Source: Flavobacteriales bacterium (lineage in GTDB: Bacteria > Bacteroidota > Bacteroidia > Flavobacteriales > JADGDT01). From it: 9,649 nucleotides of DNA. A program made the position numbers and the translations under genes. Location: NCBI GenBank assembly GCA_023145275.1, contig JAGLEB010000015.1:1-9649 (forward strand), in the 5' to 3' direction. Of the stretch, positions 1-6,913 are shown piece by piece. The notes under the pieces are model-generated. The model worked only from the letters and a program-made list of their open reading frames with translations. It was not told the DNA's origin and searched no databases. How positions within the stretch are numbered: position 1 is the stretch's first letter; the number at the start of each line of letters is the position of its first letter.

Positions 1-498
1 ATTAATGAGTAAACAACTTTTCCTTTTTAACGCCAATTCCGGTTGAATTTTCACGACACAACCCATAAGGTCAATATAAACTACCTTTGGAGAATATTGC
101 AAAGTATTGACCCAGCGCATAATAATGGAAGATATAAACCTGTCATGTATTAAGTTTTAGGTGATTACAATAGGTGCGAAACTTTAGATCTTAACTATTA
201 ATTAATCTCCCCTTTATCATTTAGTTATCTCTACATCTACTCTATTAAGACGGATACAAGCTGCTGCTGAAGCATTAATTCTACATATATGCATGCAAAA
301 AGTCTTCAAGCAAAGTTGAAATACTTATAATGTTTCTAGACCAATAAAGTTATGGAATCATACATGTTTTAGAAATTTACCTTCATAATAACTGACGCTA
401 GTAGTACTTGCCTGACGATAAACAGGGAGATATATCATCAATAAAACAACTGTAGAATCTCTAAAATAATAATTCCTAAAAAAATGTTTTTAAGTTAT
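1..498. other. Gene-poor AT-rich stretch at left edge
   Basis: No convincing gene is visible in these 498 bases. All three plus-strand frames hit a stop within the first 46 bases, so no plus-strand gene extends in from the left beyond that point. On the minus strand an open frame starts with ATG at 120-118 and stays open for 40 codons to the window edge. It has no recognisable motif and no clear ribosome binding site. Bases 181-498 contain only short open stretches broken by stops in every frame. They look like non-coding or decayed sequence, with an 8-bp palindrome (TGCATGCA, 290-297) and no strong hairpin, tandem repeat or tRNA-like fold. Confidence 0.5.
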
Positions 499-750
499 CT
501 AACACTTATTATTCGCACAAGGATTGTTTGCGAGGAAATAGCCAATCAATGCACCCATAGAAACACCTTCAATACTATCTTTTATGCTGAAATTATTCAG
601 AAACTGCCATTCCGTATAGTAGTAATATAGCGAACTTGAAATTATTCCTAGAATAATGAAAAGGGCTGTTTTTGTGAATAGAGTTCTTATAAGCCACGAC
701 TCGTTATTCTTTAATTTTGGTTTTTCAAATTCAAACTTCTTGTATTCCAT
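499..750 (-). CDS. Small orphan membrane protein, 83 aa
   Basis: I do not recognise a family for this gene. The protein has a charged, Lys/Glu-rich cytosolic-looking N-terminus (residues 1-25). A strong hydrophobic helix follows at about 27-46, running into a tyrosine cluster (YYYY, 42-45). A weaker glycine-containing hydrophobic stretch lies at about 62-74 (VSMGALIGYFLA). The tail is short and polar, with two cysteines spaced C78-x4-C83. It is therefore probably an inner-membrane protein with one or two passes. The start is ATG at 750-748, and the only later Met (residue 65) would remove the main helix. There is no Shine-Dalgarno sequence. A TAnnTTTG-like motif ends only 4 nt before the ATG. 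The gene diverges from ychJ. Coding status rests on the plausible membrane topology and the open frame only. Confidence 0.55.
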   Translation of the reverse strand: MEYKKFEFEKPKLKNNESWLIRTLFTKTALFIILGIISSSLYYYYTEWQFLNNFSIKDSIEGVSMGALIGYFLANNPCANNKC

Positions 751-754
751 CTTG

Positions 755-762
755 CAAAGGTA
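755..762 (-). promoter_or_regulatory. Candidate -7 element (TACCTTTG) of the small membrane protein gene
   Basis: The minus strand reads TACCTTTG, which matches the Bacteroidota -7 consensus TAnnTTTG exactly. It ends 4 nt before the ATG at 750. No TTTG -33 partner is visible about 19 nt further upstream. If the motif is used, transcription would begin at or next to the start codon and give a leaderless message. A chance match in AT-rich DNA is a real alternative. Confidence 0.25.
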
Positions 763-813
763 TAATTCTTTTCATGACTAGCATCATGATTTTATTTTCG
801 GGATATTCTAAAG

Positions 814-852
814 ACACTTAAACTAAGTGTACTAAAGTTTAGTACTTAAGTA
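814..852. repeat. Cluster of overlapping palindromes in a divergent intergenic region
   Basis: Three near-contiguous inverted repeats are packed into 39 bases. ACACTTA-AAC-TAAGTGT spans 814-830. GTACTAAA-G-TTTAGTAC spans 829-845 with perfect 8-bp arms around one base. The 10-bp palindrome TACTTAAGTA spans 843-852. An alternative fold pairs ACTTAA (816-821) and ACTAA (822-826) with TTAGT (839-843) and TTAAGT (846-851), leaving a 2-nt bulge. The cluster lies 64-102 bp upstream of the minus-strand membrane-protein gene and about 175 bp upstream of ychJ. It could be a multi-site operator for a dimeric regulator. No regulator gene is adjacent. Confidence 0.5.
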
Positions 853-1026
853 AGGCACTAATGTTCAACAGCCTAATATGTACATTGCTACATTTTGTTA
901 ATTTATTGCACAAATAAAATTTGAATAACAAAGTTTTATCAACTGTGAAACTTCAGTAAGTAAATGACGTAAACATATAGATAGCTGATTTAAACAATTA
1001 CATTAGCGGCAACAAATAATAAGAAA
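853..1026. other. Leader and promoter region of the ychJ-family gene
   Basis: These 174 AT-rich bases hold no open frame of interest. Two near-matches to the Bacteroidota -7 element occur on the plus strand (889-897 and 915-923), but each has three bases between TA and TTTG instead of two, so neither is called as a promoter. No riboswitch-like or strong hairpin structure is visible here. Confidence 0.35.
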
Positions 1027-1437
1027 ATGCAAAAACAATTAATTTGTCCTTGTGGAAGTGGTAAAGCCTATGCCCAGTGTTGTGAAATAGCTCACAATAA
1101 CATTTATTCCGTAAAAACTGCCGAACAACTAATGAGGTCACGCTATACTGCATTTACTATTGATAATCCTGAATATCTACATAAAAGTCACCACTCTTCT
1201 AGTCGTCCCAATAGTAAAAGAGAAAGAGAACAAAATGCTGCATGGGCAAAATCAGTTGTTTGGCTACATCTAGATATAATCAATAAATATGAGGGAAATG
1301 AGAATGACAAAACAGGAACTGTCGAATTTAAAGCTTATTTTTTAGAAAATAACAAAGCTAACCTTATTCACGAAAATTCATCATTCGCAAAAGAAAACGG
1401 TCATTGGGTTTATATTGATGGGTGCTATAATTTTTAG
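1027..1437 (+). CDS. ychJ: YchJ-family SEC-C motif protein
   Basis: This 136-aa protein belongs to the YchJ (UPF0225) family. The N-terminus carries a SEC-C zinc-binding motif: C7-P-C9-GSGK and C18-C19, the CxC...CC pattern that in SecA binds zinc and contacts SecB or ribosomes. The family's NTF2-like domain follows. Its hallmark MRSRYTAF lies at 36-43, then a WLHL segment near 79-82, and the family ending FAKENGHWVYIDG at about 120-132. The E. coli protein (about 150 aa) has a second SEC-C motif after this point. Here the protein stops a few residues later, so it is the one-motif form. ATG 1027 is well supported because the zinc motif starts six residues in and the next Met (36) would delete it. 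The upstream sequence is A-rich with no Shine-Dalgarno sequence. The precise cellular role of the family is unknown. The gene is monocistronic and converges on the serine hydrolase gene. Confidence 0.93.
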   Translation: MQKQLICPCGSGKAYAQCCEIAHNNIYSVKTAEQLMRSRYTAFTIDNPEYLHKSHHSSSRPNSKREREQNAAWAKSVVWLHLDIINKYEGNENDKTGTVEFKAYFLENNKANLIHENSSFAKENGHWVYIDGCYNF

Positions 1438-1505
1438 GACAACTCCAAAAACAACTCTCCATCAATCAATAGGTTTACAAAACATCTTCAAGCAATTTCC
1501 CAGCT

Positions 1506-2852
1506 TTAATTTATTGCGCCTATTATACCTTTCAAAAATATATTAAAATCAGTCTTATTTGTGTTGTCAATACCAAGTCGTACAACAACAAGATCCTTTG
1601 ATGGCACAATAAAAACTCTTTGTCCTTGATATCCATCAAAGAAGTAAGCATCTTTTGGTACATCGGGCAAATTGCCCCCTTTATTTAACCATATCTGTGC
1701 ACCATACTCCCCATTTGAGGTATTCGTAGGAGTTACGGAATAATCAACCCAGGTAGAGTCAACAATTTGTTCTCCATTCCAATTACCTTTATGCAAGTAC
1801 AATAAACCATATTTTGCCCAATCATGTGTATTTGCCCATGCATACGAAGATCCAATAAAGTTGCCCGCTAAATCTGTTTCTATAAGCATTGAACTCATCC
1901 CAATTTTATCAATAAGCTCAGCATACCAAAAATCTAAATATTCTTGCTGACTATTAAACTTATCCTTCATTAGCTTACCCGAAAGAAGGTTTGTTGTACC
2001 AGAAGAATAGTACCATGACTCATTTGGCTTACCTATTAAATCCTTTTCAGCCTGTTTCTTGCTCATATCACTATCTAAATACAACATCTCAGTTACATCC
2101 GATATATTAGAGTAATCTTCCTCCCAAGCTAAACCACTATTCATTTGCAGTAAATTACTGTAAGTGATTTTTTTTCTATCATCATTCTGCCACGCCTTGA
2201 TATCTACTTTGTCTTCAATATCTATCATTCCCTTTTTATGCATAATACCGTACATAGTACTAACAATACTCTTAGTCATTGACCATCCGAGCAAAAGCGA
2301 TTTATCATCAAATCCTTCAGCGTATTTTTCTGCAATTATTTTATCTTTATAAACTACTAATACAGAATTTGTTCCCTCCAACCTATCAGCATTAATATCA
2401 AAAGAGTTATCAATAGTCTCTTTTAACTTTTCATAATCAACATTTGCAAACACACTATCAATCTGTTTACCATCACCATAAGGAAAAGGCAAATCATTGT
2501 TCTTATAAATTCTGTTTGGAACTAGAACTTTAGCATTTTCATCATAATCGTCGTTAATAACTACAGCTCCTATGCCCTCTCTAAATACTGCTATATTTTT
2601 TTTAAACCCATAAAGTGTAGAACTAACAGACTTCGTAGAATTATCAACCTCATTTTCGGCTAAATTTATAGGTGAAAAATTATTATCGATATGCTCTACA
2701 GATTTTTGTGCCCTTTTTGCCAGAAATATTGCCGAAGCAACACTCTTAGAGGAATATCCTGTAATTATATCAAGTTTAGGGTAATTTGAAAACCCTAGAT
2801 ATGCAACAACAAGTAAAATACTTAGCAATAAAAATGTTATTATCTTCTTCAT
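1506..2852 (-). CDS. Membrane-anchored beta-lactamase-fold serine hydrolase (class C / CubicO-like)
   Basis: This 448-aa protein is a serine hydrolase of the beta-lactamase (class C / penicillin-binding, NylB-like) superfamily. An N-terminal hydrophobic segment (residues about 4-22, after MKK) acts as an uncleaved anchor or signal peptide with no lipobox Cys, which places the enzyme in the periplasm. Residues 30-150 form an N-terminal extension. The catalytic core begins near 160. The nucleophile motif is S191-M-T-K194 and the second motif is Y282-S-S. The KTG-equivalent is replaced by the glycine-rich D406-G-Y-Q-G410-Q loop seen in esterase and amide-hydrolase members. All three active-site elements are present, so the enzyme should be active. 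The substrate (ester, D-amino acid peptide or amide) cannot be told from sequence, and classical beta-lactam resistance is not implied. It is transcribed divergently from trkA and ends 68 bp from ychJ tail to tail, with no clear terminator hairpin in that gap. Confidence 0.92.
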   Translation of the reverse strand: MKKIITFLLLSILLVVAYLGFSNYPKLDIITGYSSKSVASAIFLAKRAQKSVEHIDNNFSPINLAENEVDNSTKSVSSTLYGFKKNIAVFREGIGAVVINDDYDENAKVLVPNRIYKNNDLPFPYGDGKQIDSVFANVDYEKLKETIDNSFDINADRLEGTNSVLVVYKDKIIAEKYAEGFDDKSLLLGWSMTKSIVSTMYGIMHKKGMIDIEDKVDIKAWQNDDRKKITYSNLLQMNSGLAWEEDYSNISDVTEMLYLDSDMSKKQAEKDLIGKPNESWYYSSGTTNLLSGKLMKDKFNSQQEYLDFWYAELIDKIGMSSMLIETDLAGNFIGSSYAWANTHDWAKYGLLYLHKGNWNGEQIVDSTWVDYSVTPTNTSNGEYGAQIWLNKGGNLPDVPKDAYFFDGYQGQRVFIVPSKDLVVVRLGIDNTNKTDFNIFLKGIIGAIN

Positions 2853-2889
2853 AACCTGATAAAATATCCTTTTTGAATTAGTTTAAAAT

Positions 2890-2897
2890 CAAATCTA
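2890..2897 (-). promoter_or_regulatory. Candidate -7 element (TAGATTTG) of the serine hydrolase gene
   Basis: The minus strand reads TAGATTTG, an exact TAnnTTTG match, 37 nt upstream of the ATG at 2852. It would give a leader of roughly 30 nt, a sensible distance. No TTTG -33 partner stands at the usual spacing, so support is from the -7 element and position only. Confidence 0.4.
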
Positions 2898-2940
2898 CAT
2901 TTTTTTTATATTGTAGGATGGCTAAAAGAAGAAAATGATT

Positions 2941-2948
2941 TATTTTTG
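2941..2948 (+). promoter_or_regulatory. Candidate -7 element (TATTTTTG) of the trkA-trkH operon
   Basis: TATTTTTG is an exact TAnnTTTG match ending 23 nt before the trkA ATG at 2972, implying a short leader of about 15-20 nt. It sits 43 bp from the opposing motif of the serine hydrolase gene, so both divergent promoters would share one compact 119-bp spacer. A canonical -33 TTTG is not seen at about 19 nt upstream. Confidence 0.38.
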
Positions 2949-2971
2949 CCCTTTAAACTTTGATTCATATT

Positions 2972-4318
2972 ATGAGGATTGTAATTAGTGGAGATGGTGA
3001 CGTTGTCTTTTATTTGGCCAAAAACTTGGCCGAGGAGTATCATGATATAACTGTGATAGATGACAACGAAGAACATTTGGATTATATTTCCAACCATATT
3101 GATGTGGCTACAATTAAAGGTAGCTCTACGTCCTTGCTTGTTCTAAAAGAATTAGAATTAGATAAGGTTGATATGTTTTGTGCAGTTTCTAAATCTCAAG
3201 ATAACAACCTTCTCACTGCTTCATTGGCAAAAGGGATGGGTGCAAAAAAATGTGTCGCTCGTATTTCTGACCCTACATACCTATATCGAAGAGATATTTA
3301 TGATCTTAAGAAAATGGGAATTGATGAAATTATTTCTACAGAAACTTTAGCTTCAAAAGAAATTCGTCGACTTCTTAGAGAAACTGCAATTACCGATACT
3401 TTCGAGTTTGCGGCAGGAAGACTTTCGTTAATAGGGATTCACTTAAAAGGAAATGAAGCAATTATTGGGAAATCATTAGTTCAAATAGCTAAATTAAACA
3501 CCAATCTAAACTTTCTAACTGTTGCAATTTTAAGAGGAGATCAAACAATTATTCCTCGTGGGGATACAGTATTTGAATCTGGAGACCACGTTTATTATAT
3601 TACCCAGCCTGAGGGATTAAAACAAATTTTAAAAACCACAGGAAAAACTTCTGATCCTATAAAAACTATAATGATATTAGGTGGTGGTGATATTGGTAGA
3701 TCTACAGCTATGGCCCTAACAAGAAAATATAGAGTAATATTAATAGAGAAAGATAGAGATAGAAGTTTTGAATTGGCCGATCTATTAAAGAACACATTAG
3801 TGATTAATGCCGATGGTAGAAATGTTGAACTTTTAGAGGAAGAGGGAATCTCTGATGTTGATGCTTTTATTGCTGTTACCGGAAACTCCGAGACAAATAT
3901 AATTGCTAGTTTAGTTGCAAAAAGTCATAATGTGCCTAAAACAATTGCACTTGTCGAAAATATGGATTTCATTCACTTATCTCAGAATATTGGAATAGAC
4001 ACACTTATTAATAAAAAATTAATTGCAGCAAACTTTATATCAAGATACGTAAGAAAAGGGCGTGTTACAAATTTAGCTAGCTTGCCAGGCGTTGATATTG
4101 AAGTTGCGGAATACGTCGCTCATTCAGAGTCGAAAATATTAAATTCTAAATTGATGGATCTTCAATTTCCAAAAGAGGCAATTGTTGGTGGAGTAATTAG
4201 AGGAAAAAAAGCTTTTACTCCAAATGGCGATTTTGTATTTAAAGAAGGTGATAGAGTTATAGTTACTTTCAGAAGAGGGGGTGAAAACATTTCTAAAGTA
4301 GATAGTTTTTTTGAATAG
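2972..4318 (+). CDS. trkA: TrkA, cytosolic regulatory subunit of the Trk potassium uptake system
   Basis: TrkA binds nucleotides (NADH/NAD+, ATP/ADP in the family) and gates the K+ channel-like subunit TrkH from the cytosolic face. This 448-aa protein has the usual tandem RCK layout: TrkA_N at about 1-120, TrkA_C at about 140-222, a second TrkA_N at about 230-350 and a second TrkA_C at about 368-448. The second Rossmann loop is canonical (GGGDIG, 237-242, with acidic E259 ending strand 2). The first reads GDGDVV (7-12), so the third glycine of GxGxxG is replaced by valine, while D30 at the end of strand 2 is kept. The start chosen is ATG 2972, giving MRIVISG at the first beta strand as in family members. 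A TTG at 2960 in the same frame would only add four residues. trkH follows after 7 nt, so the two are co-transcribed and probably translationally coupled. Confidence 0.96.
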   Translation: MRIVISGDGDVVFYLAKNLAEEYHDITVIDDNEEHLDYISNHIDVATIKGSSTSLLVLKELELDKVDMFCAVSKSQDNNLLTASLAKGMGAKKCVARISDPTYLYRRDIYDLKKMGIDEIISTETLASKEIRRLLRETAITDTFEFAAGRLSLIGIHLKGNEAIIGKSLVQIAKLNTNLNFLTVAILRGDQTIIPRGDTVFESGDHVYYITQPEGLKQILKTTGKTSDPIKTIMILGGGDIGRSTAMALTRKYRVILIEKDRDRSFELADLLKNTLVINADGRNVELLEEEGISDVDAFIAVTGNSETNIIASLVAKSHNVPKTIALVENMDFIHLSQNIGIDTLINKKLIAANFISRYVRKGRVTNLASLPGVDIEVAEYVAHSESKILNSKLMDLQFPKEAIVGGVIRGKKAFTPNGDFVFKEGDRVIVTFRRGGENISKVDSFFE

Positions 4319-4325
4319 TTAGTTT

Positions 4326-5804
4326 ATGGCACTCGGAAGATACAATATACCACTGGTTTTCAGATTCATAGGTAAACTCCTAATGTTTAATGGAGTTTTC
4401 ATGTACTTATGTATTTGGGCTTCAATTTACTATTACGAGATTGAAGATATAATTCCTCTTAGTTTATCAGGAACAATTACTATTCTTGTAGGTTTTATTA
4501 TTTACCACAGTGCAAAAGCATATCACGTAAGCTCGGGCATGACGAAACGCGACGGATACTTAATTGTAACGTTTGGATGGGTATTGATGGCTTTTTCGGG
4601 TAGTTTGCCATACATAATAAGTGGTACTATTCCGGAGTTTACATCTGCAGTATTCGAAACTATTTCAGGATATTCTACAACTGGCGCTTCTGTATTAAAC
4701 GACATTGAATCTGTAAATAAAGATATTCTTTTATGGAGGTCTTTAACTCAATGGATTGGAGGAATGGGAATTATTGTTTTAACAGTAGCTATACTCCCAA
4801 TTTTAGGAATTGGAGGAATGCAACTTTTTGTTGCTGAGGCACCAGGTATTTCTCCCGACAAGCTACAGCCACGAATAAAAGAGACTGCTAGGAGATTATG
4901 GATTATTTATGTTTCGCTAACTGCAATAGAATTAGTATTGCTAATGCTTGGAGGTTTCAATTTTTTCGATGCACTAAATCATTCTTTCACGACTATGGCA
5001 ACTGGAGGTTTCTCTACTCACAACTCTAGTGCTGTTGAGTTTTCGCCATACATACAATATGTTCTAATAGTATTTATGTTTCTTGCTGGAATGAATTTCA
5101 CACTTACGTACTTTGGTGTTCACGGTAAAATTAGAAAAGTATGGGAGAATGAAGAATTCAGACTTTATACTTTAATGATTGCTGTTGTAACAACAGTATT
5201 AACTGCTGTTGTATATAATTCGGGGTGGGCTAATGGCGATTTAGAAAAAACATTCAGAGACGTATTATTTCAAACCATTTCAATAATAACTACTACCGGA
5301 TTTGTATCAGCCGACTACACACTTTGGCCACATTTTGCAGTAATGATAATTTTTATGCTGATGTTTGTTGGTGCTTCAGCAGGATCGACTGCTGGAGGTG
5401 TTAAAATTGTAAGGCATATTATCTTAGTAAAAAACGCATTTCTTAGTTTTAAACGTCAACTACATCCAAAAGCAATTATTCCTGTACGCTTAAACGGTAA
5501 GTCTGTAAATGAAAGTGTTGTTTATAATGTGCTTGCATTTATGATGGTTTACATACTTATATATACTCTAGGTGTTGTAACATTAGCAGCTTTAGGAGTA
5601 GATTTCATTACTTCTCTAGGTGCTGTAGCTACTTCATTGGGAAATATTGGCCCAGGTTTTGGTTTAGTAGGTCCGATGGATAATTTCTCTAATCTTAGTC
5701 AGCCTGTTAAATGGGTTTTATCATTTTTTATGCTTATTGGCCGTCTCGAATTATTTACCGTGCTGATGCTGTTTACTCCATTTTTCTGGCGTAGAATACA
5801 TTAA
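4326..5804 (+). CDS. trkH: TrkH-family potassium uptake transmembrane subunit
   Basis: TrkH is the K+-translocating inner-membrane subunit that pairs with TrkA. The 492-aa length fits the family (about 480-500). The four repeated M1-P-M2 units are recognisable by their selectivity-filter loops: SGYSTTG (114-120), TMATGGFS (223-230), TTTGF (322-326) and LGNIGPG (438-444). The glycines that line the filter are at 120, 227, 325 and 439. The glycine/serine-rich stretch GASAGSTAGG (349-358) is the intramembrane gating loop typical of TrkH. The C-terminus carries the family ending GRLELFTVLMLFTP before WRR. An extra N-terminal hydrophobic pair precedes the first unit, as in TrkH rather than KtrB. 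The ATG lies 7 nt after the trkA stop with no Shine-Dalgarno sequence, consistent with translational coupling. The gene converges on the GSCFA gene with a 14-bp gap. Confidence 0.97.
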   Translation: MALGRYNIPLVFRFIGKLLMFNGVFMYLCIWASIYYYEIEDIIPLSLSGTITILVGFIIYHSAKAYHVSSGMTKRDGYLIVTFGWVLMAFSGSLPYIISGTIPEFTSAVFETISGYSTTGASVLNDIESVNKDILLWRSLTQWIGGMGIIVLTVAILPILGIGGMQLFVAEAPGISPDKLQPRIKETARRLWIIYVSLTAIELVLLMLGGFNFFDALNHSFTTMATGGFSTHNSSAVEFSPYIQYVLIVFMFLAGMNFTLTYFGVHGKIRKVWENEEFRLYTLMIAVVTTVLTAVVYNSGWANGDLEKTFRDVLFQTISIITTTGFVSADYTLWPHFAVMIIFMLMFVGASAGSTAGGVKIVRHIILVKNAFLSFKRQLHPKAIIPVRLNGKSVNESVVYNVLAFMMVYILIYTLGVVTLAALGVDFITSLGAVATSLGNIGPGFGLVGPMDNFSNLSQPVKWVLSFFMLIGRLELFTVLMLFTPFFWRRIH

Positions 5805-5818
5805 TCAAACTATAAAAA

Positions 5819-6802
5819 TCAAACTAATAAGTTTCTCTTTAATTTTGTTTCAATATCCTTAAAACACAAATAAGGATGTTTAATTTTTAGAGAATCTAGG
5901 TTGCAAAGTATTTTATTTAAGAACTTTTGATGAGCATCACTCTCTACGTTAAATGGACGATGGGCTGCAGCTGAATTTACTTTTTCAATCTCTAGAATAT
6001 CTTTCTGAGTATTGTCTGAAATCCAATTTCGCAATAATTTATCCCATACATAATCTGTAGCAATATCTGAAGGATGAACAAGGTCTCTACCATAAAACCT
6101 GTAATCTCGCAGCTCATCAATTACCAATTCATAGGATGGAAAATATTGATGTTCGTTTTCTTTCAAAAACTGGCTTACAGCAAGGTGTAGAGTAGATTTG
6201 CTCAAATTATTATTATGGGCACCATCAGCCCAATGCCTTACGGGACTCACTGTGAAAACAGTTTGAAGTTTACTATTCTTAGATTTTAGTTTATTCAAAA
6301 TTTCACTACCATACAGAACTATCTCATCAACTGTTAATAGTTTTTTCTCAAATTCTTTCTGAGGGATTTTATGACAATTCGCCACAAGTTGATTATTCTC
6401 TTTAAATCTATAAACCCAAGCTGTACCGAAAGTTAAAAATAGATAATCAGCTTTTTCTAAAAATTCTGAAACCTCATCTAAAAGTGAGTTTGAAATTAGT
6501 AATGCTTCTTCTAAATTCGAAAAGGATAATTCGCCATGTAGATCTAAGTTCAACCACTTGTCATTTCTAAAAACCCAATCAGACTCTGTGAAATAATTAC
6601 TGACGATTGATCTTTCTATTAATTTAAAAATAGAAATCGGATTAAAAATCACACCAAAGGGATTCACTAGAGTGTCAAACAATCTATCCTTAAATTTAAC
6701 GCCTATATTCCCCGAAAAACATGACCCTAAGAATAATAGTTTATCCTTATATTCTATTTTACTAATAGGCATTTCTATTTTTACCTCTGACTGCAATTTC
6801 AT
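5819..6802 (-). CDS. GSCFA-domain protein, SGNH-like hydrolase
   Basis: This 327-aa protein belongs to the GSCFA family, named for its N-terminal motif, and is related to SGNH/GDSL esterases. The motif here is G26-S27-C28-F29-S30, with serine in place of the final alanine. S27 is the expected nucleophile. Other family marks are NPFGVIFNP (47-55), TFGTAWVY (124-131), NCHKIP (142-147) and SPVRHW (186-191) with the following asparagine-rich turn. D240-x-x-H243-P is the C-terminal Asp/His pair typical of SGNH enzymes. No signal peptide or membrane helix is present, so it is probably cytosolic. Substrates of the family are not established; a carbohydrate or lipid O-acyl group is a guess from the fold. 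The start at 6802 places the GSCFS motif 25 residues in, as expected. The gene lies downstream of the large redox gene on the same strand, but a terminator intervenes, so it needs its own promoter within 6803-6833. Confidence 0.93.
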   Translation of the reverse strand: MKLQSEVKIEMPISKIEYKDKLLFLGSCFSGNIGVKFKDRLFDTLVNPFGVIFNPISIFKLIERSIVSNYFTESDWVFRNDKWLNLDLHGELSFSNLEEALLISNSLLDEVSEFLEKADYLFLTFGTAWVYRFKENNQLVANCHKIPQKEFEKKLLTVDEIVLYGSEILNKLKSKNSKLQTVFTVSPVRHWADGAHNNNLSKSTLHLAVSQFLKENEHQYFPSYELVIDELRDYRFYGRDLVHPSDIATDYVWDKLLRNWISDNTQKDILEIEKVNSAAAHRPFNVESDAHQKFLNKILCNLDSLKIKHPYLCFKDIETKLKRNLLV

Positions 6803-6833
6803 ATCTAAAAATTATATCAATGCAAACTATCAC

Positions 6834-6878
6834 AAAAAAAGAGAGTTTACAACTTTTTATAGATGTAAACTCCCTCTT
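6834..6878 (-). terminator. Rho-independent terminator of the redox gene
   Basis: Read on the minus strand, an inverted repeat lies 36 nt after the redox gene's stop codon. The core stem pairs AGTTTACA (6844-6851) with TGTAAACT (6864-6871) around a 12-nt loop. It is extended by AAGAG (6839-6843) with CTCTT (6874-6878) across a 2-nt bulge. The hairpin runs directly into seven uridines in the minus-strand transcript (complement of 6834-6840). The plus-strand side has no T-tract, so termination is one-directional. This isolates the GSCFA gene from the redox gene. Confidence 0.85.
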
Positions 6879-6913
6879 AATGGAACTTCTAATAAATTTA
6901 TTACTACAATTTT

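Noticed and set aside
1438..1505. Shared terminator in the ychJ / serine hydrolase convergent gap
   Set aside because: No inverted repeat followed by a T-tract could be found on either strand in these 68 bases.
2918..2938. Six-codon open frame (MAKRRK) just upstream of trkA as a leader peptide
   Set aside because: It lies upstream of the best -7 motif for trkA, so it would not be in the message, and such a short frame is expected by chance.
2960..2971. TTG start for TrkA four codons earlier
   Set aside because: ATG 2972 places the first beta strand at the N-terminus exactly as in TrkA homologues; the extra residues MIHI have no counterpart.
5821..5834. Bidirectional terminator hairpin (AAACT-AATA-AGTTT) at the trkH/GSCFA junction
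   Set aside because: The stem is only 5 AT-rich base pairs, too weak to call although T-rich runs lie on both sides.
6803..6833. Promoter of the GSCFA gene (TTTG-N18-TAATTTTT on the minus strand)
   Set aside because: The -7 half lacks the final G, the -33 half overlaps the terminator T-tract, and the implied start would fall at the ATG. A promoter is needed here but this match is not convincing.
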